Positions 1 through 8,588 of a stretch of 64,000 bases of DNA are shown piece after piece. Origin of the DNA: Gimesia aquarii (GTDB taxonomy: Bacteria > Planctomycetota > Planctomycetia > Planctomycetales > Planctomycetaceae); contig NZ_CP037422.1 of NCBI RefSeq assembly GCF_007748175.1, positions 62,001 through 126,000 of the forward strand. Direction: 5' to 3'. Position numbers and translations under genes: made by a program. How positions within the stretch are numbered: the first letter of the stretch is position 1; the number at the start of each line of letters is the position of its first letter. The notes under the pieces are model-generated. The model saw only the letters and a program-made list of their open reading frames with translations. It did no database searches and was not told the DNA's origin.

Positions 1-884
1 ACGCCTCCTACGTGATATGACGTTAGAGGACCGTTATTAAATCCTGCGCCCGTATAGGCAGGTGCAGTTTTGGGATTCGAGGCATAGCGAATCGTAACGA
101 TTCCCCCACCTCCATAACCATTGCCCCCGGAAGTGCCTGGAAATCTGAAGCCGGACCAACCACCGGATAGATTCTTACGGCGGTCGTCTCCTGCAATTGA
201 GCCAGAGTCTTCGCCTACGATGATTGTGTTTGATGTTCCATCGGTACAGTCTCGTATCCGCATGACGTTTCCAATTTGTAACATACCATTCTGAGCCATC
301 GTTCCATAAAACGTATTCACTTGAGCCCTGGTATTACTGGCCGCATCAAAAGGAGCAATGGTCTCGCTAAACGCCCCCCCGATGCCGACGTAGTCCATTG
401 TCATTCCGACTTGCGAGCCGCTTGGAGTTGGATGCCGACCTCCTACCGTTCCCACATAAAAAGAATCTAATGGACTGGAAGGGCATTTATACACATTCAC
501 GAATGCTTTATCTAACGCTTCATTGGATCCCGGTCCGGTACCATATCCACCGCCGCCCGTCCAGGTATTCGTTGTGTTATAGCCGCGACCATCGGCAGGT
601 GTCTGAGTCAGTTGATTGTAAAGGGGAGACTGGTCGATGTATGGCAGGATGGATGATCTCCAGTTCGCTTGCCACATATTGTATTGAGAACCTATCGGGA
701 ATGTCGTAAATGCATCATGGTAATTATGCATTGCCAAACCGATTTGTTTCATGTTGTTCTTGCAGGCACTCCGTCGTGCAGCTTCACGTGCTTGTTGAAC
801 GGCGGGAAGCAGTAATGCGATGAGTATGGCTATGATCGCTATCACAACCAGCAATTCTATCAATGTGAATGCTTTACGATTCAT
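1..884 (-). CDS. DUF1559 prepilin-like secreted protein (C-terminus cut by window edge)
   Basis: The reading frame starts with ATG at 884 and is still open at base 1, so the C-terminus is missing. The N-terminus is a type IV prepilin/type II pseudopilin signal: a short basic leader ([12 protein letters not shown]) with F, T and L, I, E at the processing site, a hydrophobic helix, then [12 protein letters not shown]. The body carries family-typical patches: [15 protein letters not shown], a CPSSP segment, and [11 protein letters not shown]. The last visible residues (SYHVGG) begin the family's C-terminal H-x9-DG box, so probably only a few dozen residues are lost. DUF1559 proteins occur in large numbers in planctomycete genomes and are thought to be exported and membrane-anchored like pseudopilins; their individual function is unknown. 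The gene is monocistronic here as far as can be seen. Confidence 0.93.
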   Translation of the reverse strand, partial: MNRKAFTLIELLVVIAIIAILIALLLPAVQQAREAARRSACKNNMKQIGLAMHNYHDAFTTFPIGSQYNMWQANWRSSILPYIDQSPLYNQLTQTPADGRGYNTTNTWTGGGGYGTGPGSNEALDKAFVNVYKCPSSPLDSFYVGTVGGRHPTPSGSQVGMTMDYVGIGGAFSETIAPFDAASNTRAQVNTFYGTMAQNGMLQIGNVMRIRDCTDGTSNTIIVGEDSGSIAGDDRRKNLSGGWSGFRFPGTSGGNGYGGGGIVTIRYASNPKTAPAYTGAGFNNGPLTSYHVGG

Positions 885-1387
885 GAGGGATTTCCTTTTA
901 CTTAAGCTAAGAAAACAATTAATCGATTAAAAAATATATGGTCCACAAGCCGTTTTTAGAGCACATGGCTTGGAGAATTTTTTTGTTTGTCGCTGGTGAG
1001 CGATTGAGTTTGGTTTGTCCTATATGGAAACCAGTTCTGGCCAAAGTTTTCGACGGTCATCTTTACTCGTATGGTGTTCAGGAAAGGATTTGTGTTTTTG
1101 GAATTGAAAAGACAAACTCGATAACCCTCTAATTTACAAGTAGTTATCGAATCAGAAATGCCTTTTTAGACCTAAATTCAGCACTATCGGACATTCTGAG
1201 GGTAAAGCTGGTATTATGGCTTAAGGAATCGATGTCATATTTTTAATGTGGATGAGTCAAGGTCAGCATGTTCAAAAAGTCATGTTCTGTTTTTGGATTT
1301 CCGCTGATCTAAGATCAGTAAGAAACTTCAAGCTTATTGAGAACGCGCTCGTGAAATTTAAAACCAAAATTTTCAAGCCGGACAAAA
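885..1387. other. Intergenic region between divergent DUF1559 and AraC genes
   Basis: About 500 bases with no convincing gene. A 12-bp perfect palindrome TTAATCGATTAA lies at 919-930, about 35 bases upstream of the DUF1559 start, where an operator could sit. A 64-codon open frame at 938-1132 has no ribosome binding site and no family resemblance, and I treat it as chance. Confidence 0.4.
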
Positions 1388-2377
1388 ATGAGTCGTAAAA
1401 TCTCACTCAATCAACAAGAAGAGTCGGACCATCTCATCCATCCTGTGAATAACGTGGATGCCAATAAGATCGATCTCTCATACTATTTGCCCTCTTCCCA
1501 ACCTCAGAAGACTTCTTCGCTGAAACAGAGCTGGAACTATCTCTCTTATTATCATCCCACGCCGGGACCGTTTGCCCGGTTTACTTCCGGACATTTTCCT
1601 CCTGGAACTCGCACTCAGAAGCACAACCATTCTGTCATTGCCATGCATGGTAGTTTGCAGGGACCGATGACGTTGTTGACGCCCGAGGGAGGTTTTGAGT
1701 TAGATTCCGGAGACTTTTGTATGATTGGACCGGGAGTAGATCATCATTGGTCCAACAAAGGTCCGCATACGGCATCGACGATTGCATTTGTCGTCGATCT
1801 GGATCGTTTAGGTCACTGGCCTGAAGAATCTGGGATCGCCGACGCGTGCCATGAATTGCAGACGTTGGTTAAAGGAGTGCAGCGTGTCAGCTCAGCAGAA
1901 AATCCGGATCTGCAACATGCCTTTTGGAGAATGGCGGACCAGTTGATCTCAGAACACCCCCATCGCATGCTGGATGTAACGAGTCGGCTATTAGTGTTTC
2001 TCACACTGGTACTCGATCACCTGGCCCCGGTTTCGAAGACCAGCGAACAAGATGATCTAGCACTGCAAATCCGCCGCTTGCTCCTCAATCGTGTGAATGA
2101 CCGTTTAACAATTACGGAAGTCGCCCGAGAAGTCCACGTCAGCCCGACGCTTGCCAAATCGGCGTTCCGCAAAACATATGGTTGTGGGATTATGGCTTAT
2201 TTCAACGAAATCAAAATCTGGCAAGCCAAGCGGATGTTAGGCGATCCCACAATGACCGTCGATCAGGTGAGTCGTAAGTTAGGGTTTTCATCACCTGCTT
2301 ATTTCACGCGCACGTTTCGCAAACTGACAGGCGAAACTCCCAGCAGTTTTCGGAGTAAACGGTCGCAACCTGCATAG
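1388..2377 (+). CDS. AraC-family transcriptional regulator with cupin-like sensor domain
   Basis: This is a 329-residue one-component regulator. The N-terminal half (about residues 60-150) looks like a cupin/AraC ligand-binding barrel, with FPPGTRTQKHNHSV and later a PGVDHHW histidine patch that could bind a metal or small molecule. The C-terminal 100 residues (about 225-325) form the double helix-turn-helix of the AraC/XylS family: LTITEVAREVHVSPTLAKSAFRKTYG is the first HTH, and MTVDQVSRKLGFSSPAYFTRTFRKLTGETPSSFR matches the second HTH and its signature. Start is ATG at 1388. The target is unknown. The nearest genes are a divergent DUF1559 gene and a convergent hydrolase, so no target operon is apparent. 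Confidence in the family is high; the ligand cannot be inferred. Confidence 0.92.
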   Translation: MSRKISLNQQEESDHLIHPVNNVDANKIDLSYYLPSSQPQKTSSLKQSWNYLSYYHPTPGPFARFTSGHFPPGTRTQKHNHSVIAMHGSLQGPMTLLTPEGGFELDSGDFCMIGPGVDHHWSNKGPHTASTIAFVVDLDRLGHWPEESGIADACHELQTLVKGVQRVSSAENPDLQHAFWRMADQLISEHPHRMLDVTSRLLVFLTLVLDHLAPVSKTSEQDDLALQIRRLLLNRVNDRLTITEVAREVHVSPTLAKSAFRKTYGCGIMAYFNEIKIWQAKRMLGDPTMTVDQVSRKLGFSSPAYFTRTFRKLTGETPSSFRSKRSQPA

Positions 2378-2437
2378 TTCATAGCACTTCAGATTGACTC
2401 TGTTTAAACGATTCGACTCTGCCAGCAGAGACCTTTC

Positions 2438-3448
2438 TCACTCAATGGCAGGTAACGGAATGACCTGTTTGGCGAACTGATCATAGGTGGTAGTCAAAAT
2501 TCCTCGTGCCTCGTAAATCAGGCCATTATGCGTTCCCTGTTGAATGGTCACCATGCGTTTCGGAATGCCAGTAGACGACGTGGGCAACGCAGCCTCAAAT
2601 AATTTTTCCCCCAGGGCGTAGGGAACGATGTGATCTGCCGTCCCGTGAATCATCAGCAGTGGGCATTGAATTTCCGGTATGACTTTCAGGCTGGGGTATT
2701 GATCCCACAAGAGCCAGGAGACCGGGACCCACGGATAATGATGTGAGGCGGCATCGACCATCGAACTGAATGTAGATCGCAGAATCAAACCCGCGGGAGG
2801 TGTTTTTTTCTGGCAGAGTTCGCTGGCGAGTAATGTCGCCACACCTCCGCCCAGCGATTCACCCATAAGAATAATTCGCTGTGGATCAATTTTGCGATCT
2901 CTGACAGCATATTTCCAGAAAGCGCGGGCATCGTTGAGTAAACCTGTTTGACTGGGGCTACCCGGGTTTTCGGCATAGCCTCGATAATCGAAGGCGAAGA
3001 CATGCATATTCAGGCTGGCCAACAACCGACAGGTTTCAGTGCGGTGCAGACGATTTCCCCCGTTACCATGTAAGAGAATCACAACAGGCCGTCCTTTGGC
3101 AAGTTCAATATCACAGGCAGCGCGGTCAGTACAGCCAACCTGACCAGCAAGAAAATGCCAGCCCTTTAGATCCAGACCATCGTCGGTTTGTGTAGAAATG
3201 TCATGTACCACTCCAAACGGTGCGCCGGCTTGATCTACAGACAAAGTAGAAACGCGCGTGGGTTGATAGATAAGCCAGCGTTGAACCACCATTAGCAGAA
3301 TCAGCAGTAGAATATAGAATGCGAATATTCGACAAAGGTAATAAACCAGAATCTGTTTTCCCGTTTGAGGTTTGTCAAATATCCCGCGCGGAAGAGGAAC
3401 CAGCCACGGCAACACTCGTTTTAGTAGTGATTTGGATTCCGCATTCAT
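2438..3448 (-). CDS. Membrane-anchored alpha/beta hydrolase (BEM46/ABHD13-like)
   Basis: A 336-residue serine hydrolase. A membrane anchor lies near residues 33-60 (hydrophobic run ending in MVVQRWLIYQP), as in BEM46/ABHD13-type proteins, and the catalytic domain follows. Visible catalytic parts: oxyanion loop HGNGGN, nucleophile elbow GESLGGG, acid in MIHGTADHIVP and histidine in QQGTHNGL. A segment with two cysteines (VGCTDRAACDIE) after the first strands suggests a disulfide, which would place the domain outside the cytoplasm; this is inference. Esterase or thioesterase activity is likely but the substrate is unknown. It converges with the AraC-type gene (60-bp gap), and no operon partner is evident. 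Confidence 0.88.
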   Translation of the reverse strand: MNAESKSLLKRVLPWLVPLPRGIFDKPQTGKQILVYYLCRIFAFYILLLILLMVVQRWLIYQPTRVSTLSVDQAGAPFGVVHDISTQTDDGLDLKGWHFLAGQVGCTDRAACDIELAKGRPVVILLHGNGGNRLHRTETCRLLASLNMHVFAFDYRGYAENPGSPSQTGLLNDARAFWKYAVRDRKIDPQRIILMGESLGGGVATLLASELCQKKTPPAGLILRSTFSSMVDAASHHYPWVPVSWLLWDQYPSLKVIPEIQCPLLMIHGTADHIVPYALGEKLFEAALPTSSTGIPKRMVTIQQGTHNGLIYEARGILTTTYDQFAKQVIPLPAIE

Positions 3449-3669
3449 GAGTTTTTGAGTTGGTTCAGATAAAGTGAGACAGGGCTAATTCTGTCATTCT
3501 ATACGTGGAACTGACAAATACCAGAGGAGAAAATTCTCTGATAATACTTTTGGAACGATAAGGATCGAGAACGATCTGTCATGTTCTATTTAGTGATTCC
3601 TATTTGGAATCAGAATCATTAAAATCGAAACTTCACACGACACTTTGTCTTAGATACCAGAGGCTTATA

Positions 3670-4419
3670 ATGGTAAATCGTCGAGGGAAATGGAAATTGC
3701 TCAACGTGCGGATTGTTTTATTGCTACTTTTCAGTGTAGCGATATCGCTTTCCAGTCGGTTACAAGCCGAAGAGCCTCCTCAATTTTACGATCCCGTTGA
3801 AAAACAAATCGAGGGTTGGACTGTGGCCGTCGATCCTTTGCTGTTTTCCCAAGAACATGCTGACACAGGTAAGCGTGCATTAGAGGCCTTGGCGAACCAC
3901 TTGCAACGCGTGAAGTATATTGTTCCGGAAGAACGCGTCACAGATTTGCAAAAATTGCGGATCTGGGTCGAGTGGAATAACAAAAAACTGAACACGATGG
4001 CTTATCATCCGAGCAAAGCCTGGTTGATCGCACATGGTCACGATCCACGTCTCGCCAAACACATTCATATCTCCTCTGTTCAAAAACTGCTGGATCGAAA
4101 GATGTGGGCCAAGCACCCTTACTGTGTCTTGCACGAGTTGGCGCACGCGTATCACGATCAGGTCTTAAGTTTCGATCATGCTGATATCGTGGCCACGTAC
4201 AATGCAGCCAAAGAAAAAGGGATCTATGAGAAAGTATTAGTACACACTGGTAAAGAAGCCCGGCACTACGGTTTAAACAACCACAAAGAATACTTTGCAG
4301 AGTCGACCGAGGCGTATTTTGGCGTCAACGATTTCTACCCGTTTGTACGCGCAGAACTCAAAGCCCACGATCCGGCGATGTATGCGTTGATGGTCAAGCT
4401 TTGGGGGCCGATTCCTTGA
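3670..4419 (+). CDS. Secreted zincin-type metallopeptidase-like protein
   Basis: An exported protein of about 249 residues with a gluzincin motif. ATG at 3670 is preferred because AGAGG lies 7 bases upstream and it gives a standard signal peptide (basic start, VRIVLLLLFSVAISL, cleavage near LQAEE). The frame is open to a TTG at 3604, but that has no ribosome site. The domain shows HELAHAYHDQ (an HExxH zinc site) followed by NHKEYFAESTEAYFG, where the Glu of FAES is the likely third ligand. This HExxH plus EYFAE pairing resembles the anthrax lethal factor-like (ATLF) catalytic fold. Active residues appear intact. A role in periplasmic or extracellular protein processing is inferred; no substrate is suggested by the neighbours. 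Confidence 0.85.
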   Translation: MVNRRGKWKLLNVRIVLLLLFSVAISLSSRLQAEEPPQFYDPVEKQIEGWTVAVDPLLFSQEHADTGKRALEALANHLQRVKYIVPEERVTDLQKLRIWVEWNNKKLNTMAYHPSKAWLIAHGHDPRLAKHIHISSVQKLLDRKMWAKHPYCVLHELAHAYHDQVLSFDHADIVATYNAAKEKGIYEKVLVHTGKEARHYGLNNHKEYFAESTEAYFGVNDFYPFVRAELKAHDPAMYALMVKLWGPIP

Positions 4420-4448
4420 TGATCTCAGTGGTGAATCGCAGATTGAAA

Positions 4449-5798
4449 CTATAAGTTGCTGCCTTTCAAAGTCCTTTCAAGGAGCAGGTCGTAAACGGGC
4501 CTGCTGCCGATTGACTGGGCAACAACGCTCGCCGTCATGCAGGTAACAATCATTGCCGGCAGTAAATTGAAACTGGCCGTCATTTCTGCCACCAATACAA
4601 TACCCGTTAATGGTGCCCGTACCGTCGCTGCGAACAAGGCCCCCATAGCGGCAATGGCGCAACTCCCAGGATGAATATTTGCATGGGGCATCAAGTCTTG
4701 AGCCAGATAACCGAAGCTGGTTCCAATCAAGGCGCCCAATGCCAGCATGGGTGCAAAAATGCCTCCCGGGACTCCCATCGAATAGCTCAAAAACGTCAAC
4801 GCCGCACGCACAACGAGCAAAGCCAACAGGAAACTAAGCATGGGAGATTTGTCGAATAGTTCTTTCACCAGGGCTTCCCCGCCTCCCGCAAATTCCGGTG
4901 CGATCAGCATTAGCACTCCGACGACAGCACCAACCGAACACACAATCATCAACATCGTGCGTCGACTCAGTCCGTCAGAAATGCGCAGGCACTTAAGCAA
5001 CACAGTGTTGAAACCACCACCCAGAACACCAATCAGTGCTCCCAGCGTCAGATAAAAGGGTAAAGAAATCAGCAGATTCCCCGGCGGAGGAAACCTCGGT
5101 AGCCAGGTTTGGAGCTGAACTGGCAATTGAGGCAGAGTTCCGAATACCTGATCGTTCACAGTATTCGCAGTAATACTGGCTAGAATCACCGCGTGCAGAG
5201 AAACGAAGTTGTAATTGAACCGCCGCCGCATCTCTTCGATCATAAACAAAATCGCCCCGAGCGGTGCACTGAAGGCGACGCTTAATCCCGCGGTGGCCCC
5301 CGCTGCTAGCAGCGTATTCATTGTGGCCTCATTCGATCGCGCTTTTTCACCCACGATCTGGCCGATACAGCCGCCCAAATGAATGGTTGGCCCTTCACGC
5401 CCCAGAACCAGCCCCGCGCCCATCGACAGGATACCGCCAATAAACTTAATGGGGAGTAGACTGCGCCAACGCAGCGGCCGCAGCCCTGACATAATGCCCT
5501 CGATCTCCTGGATACCGCTCCCCGCTGCTTCCGGTGCATATCGTCGGACTAATTCAGCCGCGGTTCCCACCATCACAGCCCCGACAACCGCGGCGATGAC
5601 AATTGCCAGCGTTCCATTATCGGAGAACACGGAACCGATCACGTTAAATATCTTAGTCGTTTTTTGCACCGTGTAATGAAACGCCGACCCCACCGTTCCC
5701 ACGCCCAGACCAATGATCAGCGCCAACAGGTAAACCCACATCGCATTTCGAAGTTCTGACCGCCGACTCAGCTCCGATTCATCCATTTCGATATCCAT
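4449..5798 (-). CDS. ClC-type chloride channel / H+-coupled antiporter
   Basis: A 449-residue inner-membrane protein with the hallmark ClC selectivity-filter segments: GSGIQEIEG (usual GSGIPE), GREGPTIHLGG and GVPGGIFAPMLALGALIG. About ten to twelve hydrophobic helices run through the sequence. There is no C-terminal CBS pair, as in many bacterial ClC proteins. The glutamate of GREGP, the gating glutamate of the family, is present, so anion/proton exchange is plausible. The N-terminal MDIEMDESELSRRSELR is soluble. It converges with the zincin gene (29-bp gap) and lies about 90 bp beyond the stop of a small membrane-protein gene on the same strand. Confidence 0.95.
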   Translation of the reverse strand: MDIEMDESELSRRSELRNAMWVYLLALIIGLGVGTVGSAFHYTVQKTTKIFNVIGSVFSDNGTLAIVIAAVVGAVMVGTAAELVRRYAPEAAGSGIQEIEGIMSGLRPLRWRSLLPIKFIGGILSMGAGLVLGREGPTIHLGGCIGQIVGEKARSNEATMNTLLAAGATAGLSVAFSAPLGAILFMIEEMRRRFNYNFVSLHAVILASITANTVNDQVFGTLPQLPVQLQTWLPRFPPPGNLLISLPFYLTLGALIGVLGGGFNTVLLKCLRISDGLSRRTMLMIVCSVGAVVGVLMLIAPEFAGGGEALVKELFDKSPMLSFLLALLVVRAALTFLSYSMGVPGGIFAPMLALGALIGTSFGYLAQDLMPHANIHPGSCAIAAMGALFAATVRAPLTGIVLVAEMTASFNLLPAMIVTCMTASVVAQSIGSRPVYDLLLERTLKGSNL

Positions 5799-5891
5799 TC
5801 TCCTGGTTTAATGAATTTCGTGCACCGCCATGTTCACGATTGAGAAAGATAACAGGTTTCAGCCTCGAATGGTAGCTTTTCCAGCAACTCT

Positions 5892-6185
5892 TTAATAGAG
5901 CCATGTAATGGGAATTCCTCTTCCGAAGACGATATACCCGACCGTCAGTGCGTAGCAAGCGAAAGCGCCAGCGATGATTCCCCAAGGAGTTTGTTTCAAT
6001 AAGGTGCCGACAACCAAGATCAATAAACCAGAGACAATCCCCAAACCAAAAGCTCTATGAATGAGTTCGAATGACAGGTGAAGATCTACTGCACTGATAT
6101 AAAGATGATACATCGCTGCGACGAAAATACTGCCAAAGCACAGAAACGCAGGGATGGCGAATTTCTTTGTCTGTCGTTTAGCCAT
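5892..6185 (-). CDS. Small membrane protein of unknown function (three helices)
   Basis: A 97-residue protein beginning MAKRQTKK, followed by three hydrophobic segments: IPAFLCFGSIFVAAMYHLYI, LGIVSGLLILVVGTLL and WGIIAGAFACYALTVGYIVF. The basic start predicts a cytoplasmic N-terminus. I recognise no family. It lies between the ClC gene and another membrane-protein gene, all on the same strand, so loose co-transcription is possible, though the gap upstream (about 160 bp) is long enough for its own promoter. Overlapping frames here have membrane-like composition too, but this frame has the best start and hydropathy pattern. Confidence 0.55.
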   Translation of the reverse strand: MAKRQTKKFAIPAFLCFGSIFVAAMYHLYISAVDLHLSFELIHRAFGLGIVSGLLILVVGTLLKQTPWGIIAGAFACYALTVGYIVFGRGIPITWLY

Positions 6186-6342
6186 GTGATCCCTGTTTCA
6201 TCTCGAATCCAGATGTGAATCGCATTCCATTTTATAACACCAGCATTCCTACATTTTATGATGTCGTTGAATCCATTCAATCGATTTGTTAGCGATAGAA
6301 GAAACCGTACCAATACCAGGGCAAGTTTCAATGGTGAGAACG

Positions 6343-6825
6343 TTATGAAGCATCTGTTATGGTAGGAAGTGGATCTTCTTGTGTCGAAGTAGGCACTATG
6401 ACACAAAACAAGGCAACTCCCGCACAGAAAAATCCCAACAGCGAACCAATGCCCAGCGTCGCTTTGTCTGAAAACAGAGCCACGCAAATACCGATCCCAA
6501 TCCAGACCACCCCGAAAATGGAAGTCACCCATCCGGCGAACCAGGGTATCGCGTACTGCCTGGAATTTTGCATGAGTTGTATCACATTGGCAGAAATGGC
6601 GATACCTACGATAAACCAAATCGGTGATTTGAATAAGAAGGTAATGGTTCCGTTGACTCCGGTCACGTTCAATTGACCAATGGGCAAGTGAAGCGAATTC
6701 CCTAAGCCGGAAAGAAGCAGTGGTTCACGAATCGTCATCCACGTGAGCGGAATCGAGATCAGCCCGGCGAGAATGGCAAACACGGAAGCCGTATTTTTTT
6801 GCTGTTGTGTGATCGTCATTCTCAA
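6343..6825 (-). CDS. Four-helix membrane protein, translationally coupled to the upstream aldolase gene
   Basis: A protein of about 160 residues with four hydrophobic segments (near residues 12-30, 65-85, 95-115 and 125-145) and no recognised family. The likely start is TTG at 6825: AAGGG lies 7 bases upstream, inside the last codons of the aldolase gene, whose stop codon ends 3 bases before this start. An ATG two codons later (6819) is the alternative but is 13 bases from that ribosome site. The arrangement implies one mRNA and coupled translation with the aldolase. A role in transport or assembly linked to the aldolase substrate is conjecture. Confidence 0.65.
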   Translation of the reverse strand: MRMTITQQQKNTASVFAILAGLISIPLTWMTIREPLLLSGLGNSLHLPIGQLNVTGVNGTITFLFKSPIWFIVGIAISANVIQLMQNSRQYAIPWFAGWVTSIFGVVWIGIGICVALFSDKATLGIGSLLGFFCAGVALFCVIVPTSTQEDPLPTITDAS

Positions 6826-6828
6826 TTC

Positions 6829-7596
6829 TTATCCCTTACGAAGTTCAGTGAACGCGCTCTGCATCGCGTGCTGCAGCATCAACCCGTCGTTGGCATACAC
6901 GACGAGCCGGGCACCCTGCCGCATGGTGCGGAGTGCCTGCTTGGTCGTGCCGAACCAGCAGCCTGCGGCGACATGCTGCTTGTCAGCCGTGTCGATCACC
7001 TTTTGAATCGCGGCGATCAATTCCGGGTGATCGTATTCGCGGGGGATTCCCATATTGGCCGTCAAGTCGCCTGGCCCTACAAACACGGCATGGACTCCCG
7101 GAATCGAACAGATCTTTTCCAGGTTCTCAATCGCGGGCACCGATTCGATCATCGGAATAAACAGGGTCTCTTCGTTCCGTTTTTCAATATAGTCTTCTGT
7201 TTTTTTGCTGGGCCATTTGCCGGTCTCCAACACCCGATCCAGCACAATCCCTTTCAACGGCCGATACACGGCGGCCGCCGCCAGTTGCTGGGCCTGTTCG
7301 TATTCCTCCACATAAGGCACTACCACCCCATCAAAGGTGTCACAAACGCGGGCCACATCCGCAGGGTCACGACTATGTGTGCGTGCCAGACAAACAATGC
7401 CCTTCGACTTCAGGGCATACCGTAGTGGCAGAAACTCCGCCAGATCCAGGGTCGTATGTTCGGGGGTGACGATCACAAAATCGAGCGAGTTATCAGGAAT
7501 CGACTCCACCATCGCCGGCACCACCGCATGCTGGAACAACGAACCATACACGGTTTCGCCTTTGATCAGTTTATCCTTCAGCCTTTTAACATGCAT
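6829..7596 (-). CDS. HpcH/HpaI family aldolase (2-oxo acid class II aldolase)
   Basis: A 255-residue TIM-barrel aldolase of the HpcH/HpaI/citrate lyase-beta family, which makes or cleaves 2-oxo-3-deoxy acids to pyruvate or glyoxylate plus an aldehyde using a divalent metal. Visible family elements: DFVIVTPEHTT after strand 2, IPMIESVPAIENLEKICSIPGV carrying the metal-binding Glu, and VFVGPGDLTANMG carrying the metal-binding Asp. CLARTH supplies the substrate-binding Arg region. The length matches RhmA/GarL-type enzymes. The exact substrate cannot be read from sequence. It is the first gene of a two-gene unit with the membrane protein ending 3 bases downstream. Confidence 0.9.
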   Translation of the reverse strand: MHVKRLKDKLIKGETVYGSLFQHAVVPAMVESIPDNSLDFVIVTPEHTTLDLAEFLPLRYALKSKGIVCLARTHSRDPADVARVCDTFDGVVVPYVEEYEQAQQLAAAAVYRPLKGIVLDRVLETGKWPSKKTEDYIEKRNEETLFIPMIESVPAIENLEKICSIPGVHAVFVGPGDLTANMGIPREYDHPELIAAIQKVIDTADKQHVAAGCWFGTTKQALRTMRQGARLVVYANDGLMLQHAMQSAFTELRKG

Positions 7597-7809
7597 AGCC
7601 GCCTCACAATATCAGATAAAACAAGAAGGTTTTCTCACAAGCCAACAAGCTCCATCATGCCCACCCATCGCAAAGAAGTAAAGAAAAACCGGTTAAATTG
7701 TTAAAACGCTGCTGCTTATCAAAGAGAGAAAGTGTAACTTATATTTTCGAGCTGTTGAGCGCAATGCATCCGGTAAAAAATAATAAACAATTCATTGAGC
7801 TAAAAAGTA

Positions 7810-8472
7810 ATGCCATCATTCAAAAATTACTATCGTACTCTCTATCGCAATTTTGGGTATCCTCTTACTAAAAATTCTGCAATACCTCCTAATGTAATCA
7901 TGTCAGCAGAAAAACAACTTGGTGTCTCGGTCCCAACGGCACTGCGAGACTATTATCTAGTCGCAGGACGTGAGAGCCGGTTTAATAAGAGCCACAATAG
8001 ACTCCTTGCCCCCAAAGATTGGAATGTCGATAAAAAACGACTTCTGTTTATGGAAGAAAATCAAGCCGTCCTCTGGTGGGGTGTCTCCGTCCGAAATCCT
8101 GACACACAAGATCCTCGTGTCTCAAAAGGACATACTGAGGAACCCATTTCCTGGTATCGAGAACATCATAAATGTTCTGTTTTTCTAGCAGTCATACTGC
8201 ATTATCAAGCAGTCTGTGGTGGATTCCGTTTTCGTTCTTCAGCAGATATTCCAGATGAAATTAATTATCAATTTGAGAAGCAAGGTTGGACCTATTATGG
8301 TACTGTCAACTCGTTAATGGCTTTCAGTCGCACAAATCAAGTAGTCTGCCTCATGCCATCTAATGGTTTACCCTTTATGGATAATCAATGGACTGTTTTG
8401 ATAGGTGCCAAAACAAAACGTGACTTAACGGCAGTAGAAATGGAACTCGGCTTGAACTTTGAATCTTATTAA
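7810..8472 (+). CDS. SMI1/KNR4 (SUKH)-like protein, possible immunity protein
   Basis: A 220-residue cytosolic protein. The pattern LGVSVPTALRDYY...GRESRFNKSHNRLLAP...LLFMEENQAVLWWGV follows the SUKH superfamily outline (LP..LR.fY, a Gly-containing loop, then ENQ.v..wG). SUKH proteins are often immunity proteins against nuclease or other polymorphic toxins, but many are orphan domains. No toxin gene lies next to it, so an immunity role is only a possibility. The region is AT-richer than most of the neighbourhood, which would fit horizontal acquisition. ATG at 7810; no strong ribosome site is obvious. Confidence 0.72.
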   Translation: MPSFKNYYRTLYRNFGYPLTKNSAIPPNVIMSAEKQLGVSVPTALRDYYLVAGRESRFNKSHNRLLAPKDWNVDKKRLLFMEENQAVLWWGVSVRNPDTQDPRVSKGHTEEPISWYREHHKCSVFLAVILHYQAVCGGFRFRSSADIPDEINYQFEKQGWTYYGTVNSLMAFSRTNQVVCLMPSNGLPFMDNQWTVLIGAKTKRDLTAVEMELGLNFESY

Positions 8473-8588
8473 AATTCAATTCTTTATTGCTGGCAGCCTA
8501 TGTGTCCAGCTTCAATAACAAGCCAACAATCGCGCACACGATTCAAGAACGGAAAAATCACCAACGTATTATCGTTCAAAAGCCACTA

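Noticed and set aside
938-1132. 64-codon plus-strand ORF
   Set aside because: No ribosome binding site, no domain resemblance, and it lies in a divergent promoter region.
6086-6619. 177-codon minus-strand ORF overlapping two membrane-protein genes
   Set aside because: It overlaps both neighbours in another frame, and its composition is that of a shadow frame.
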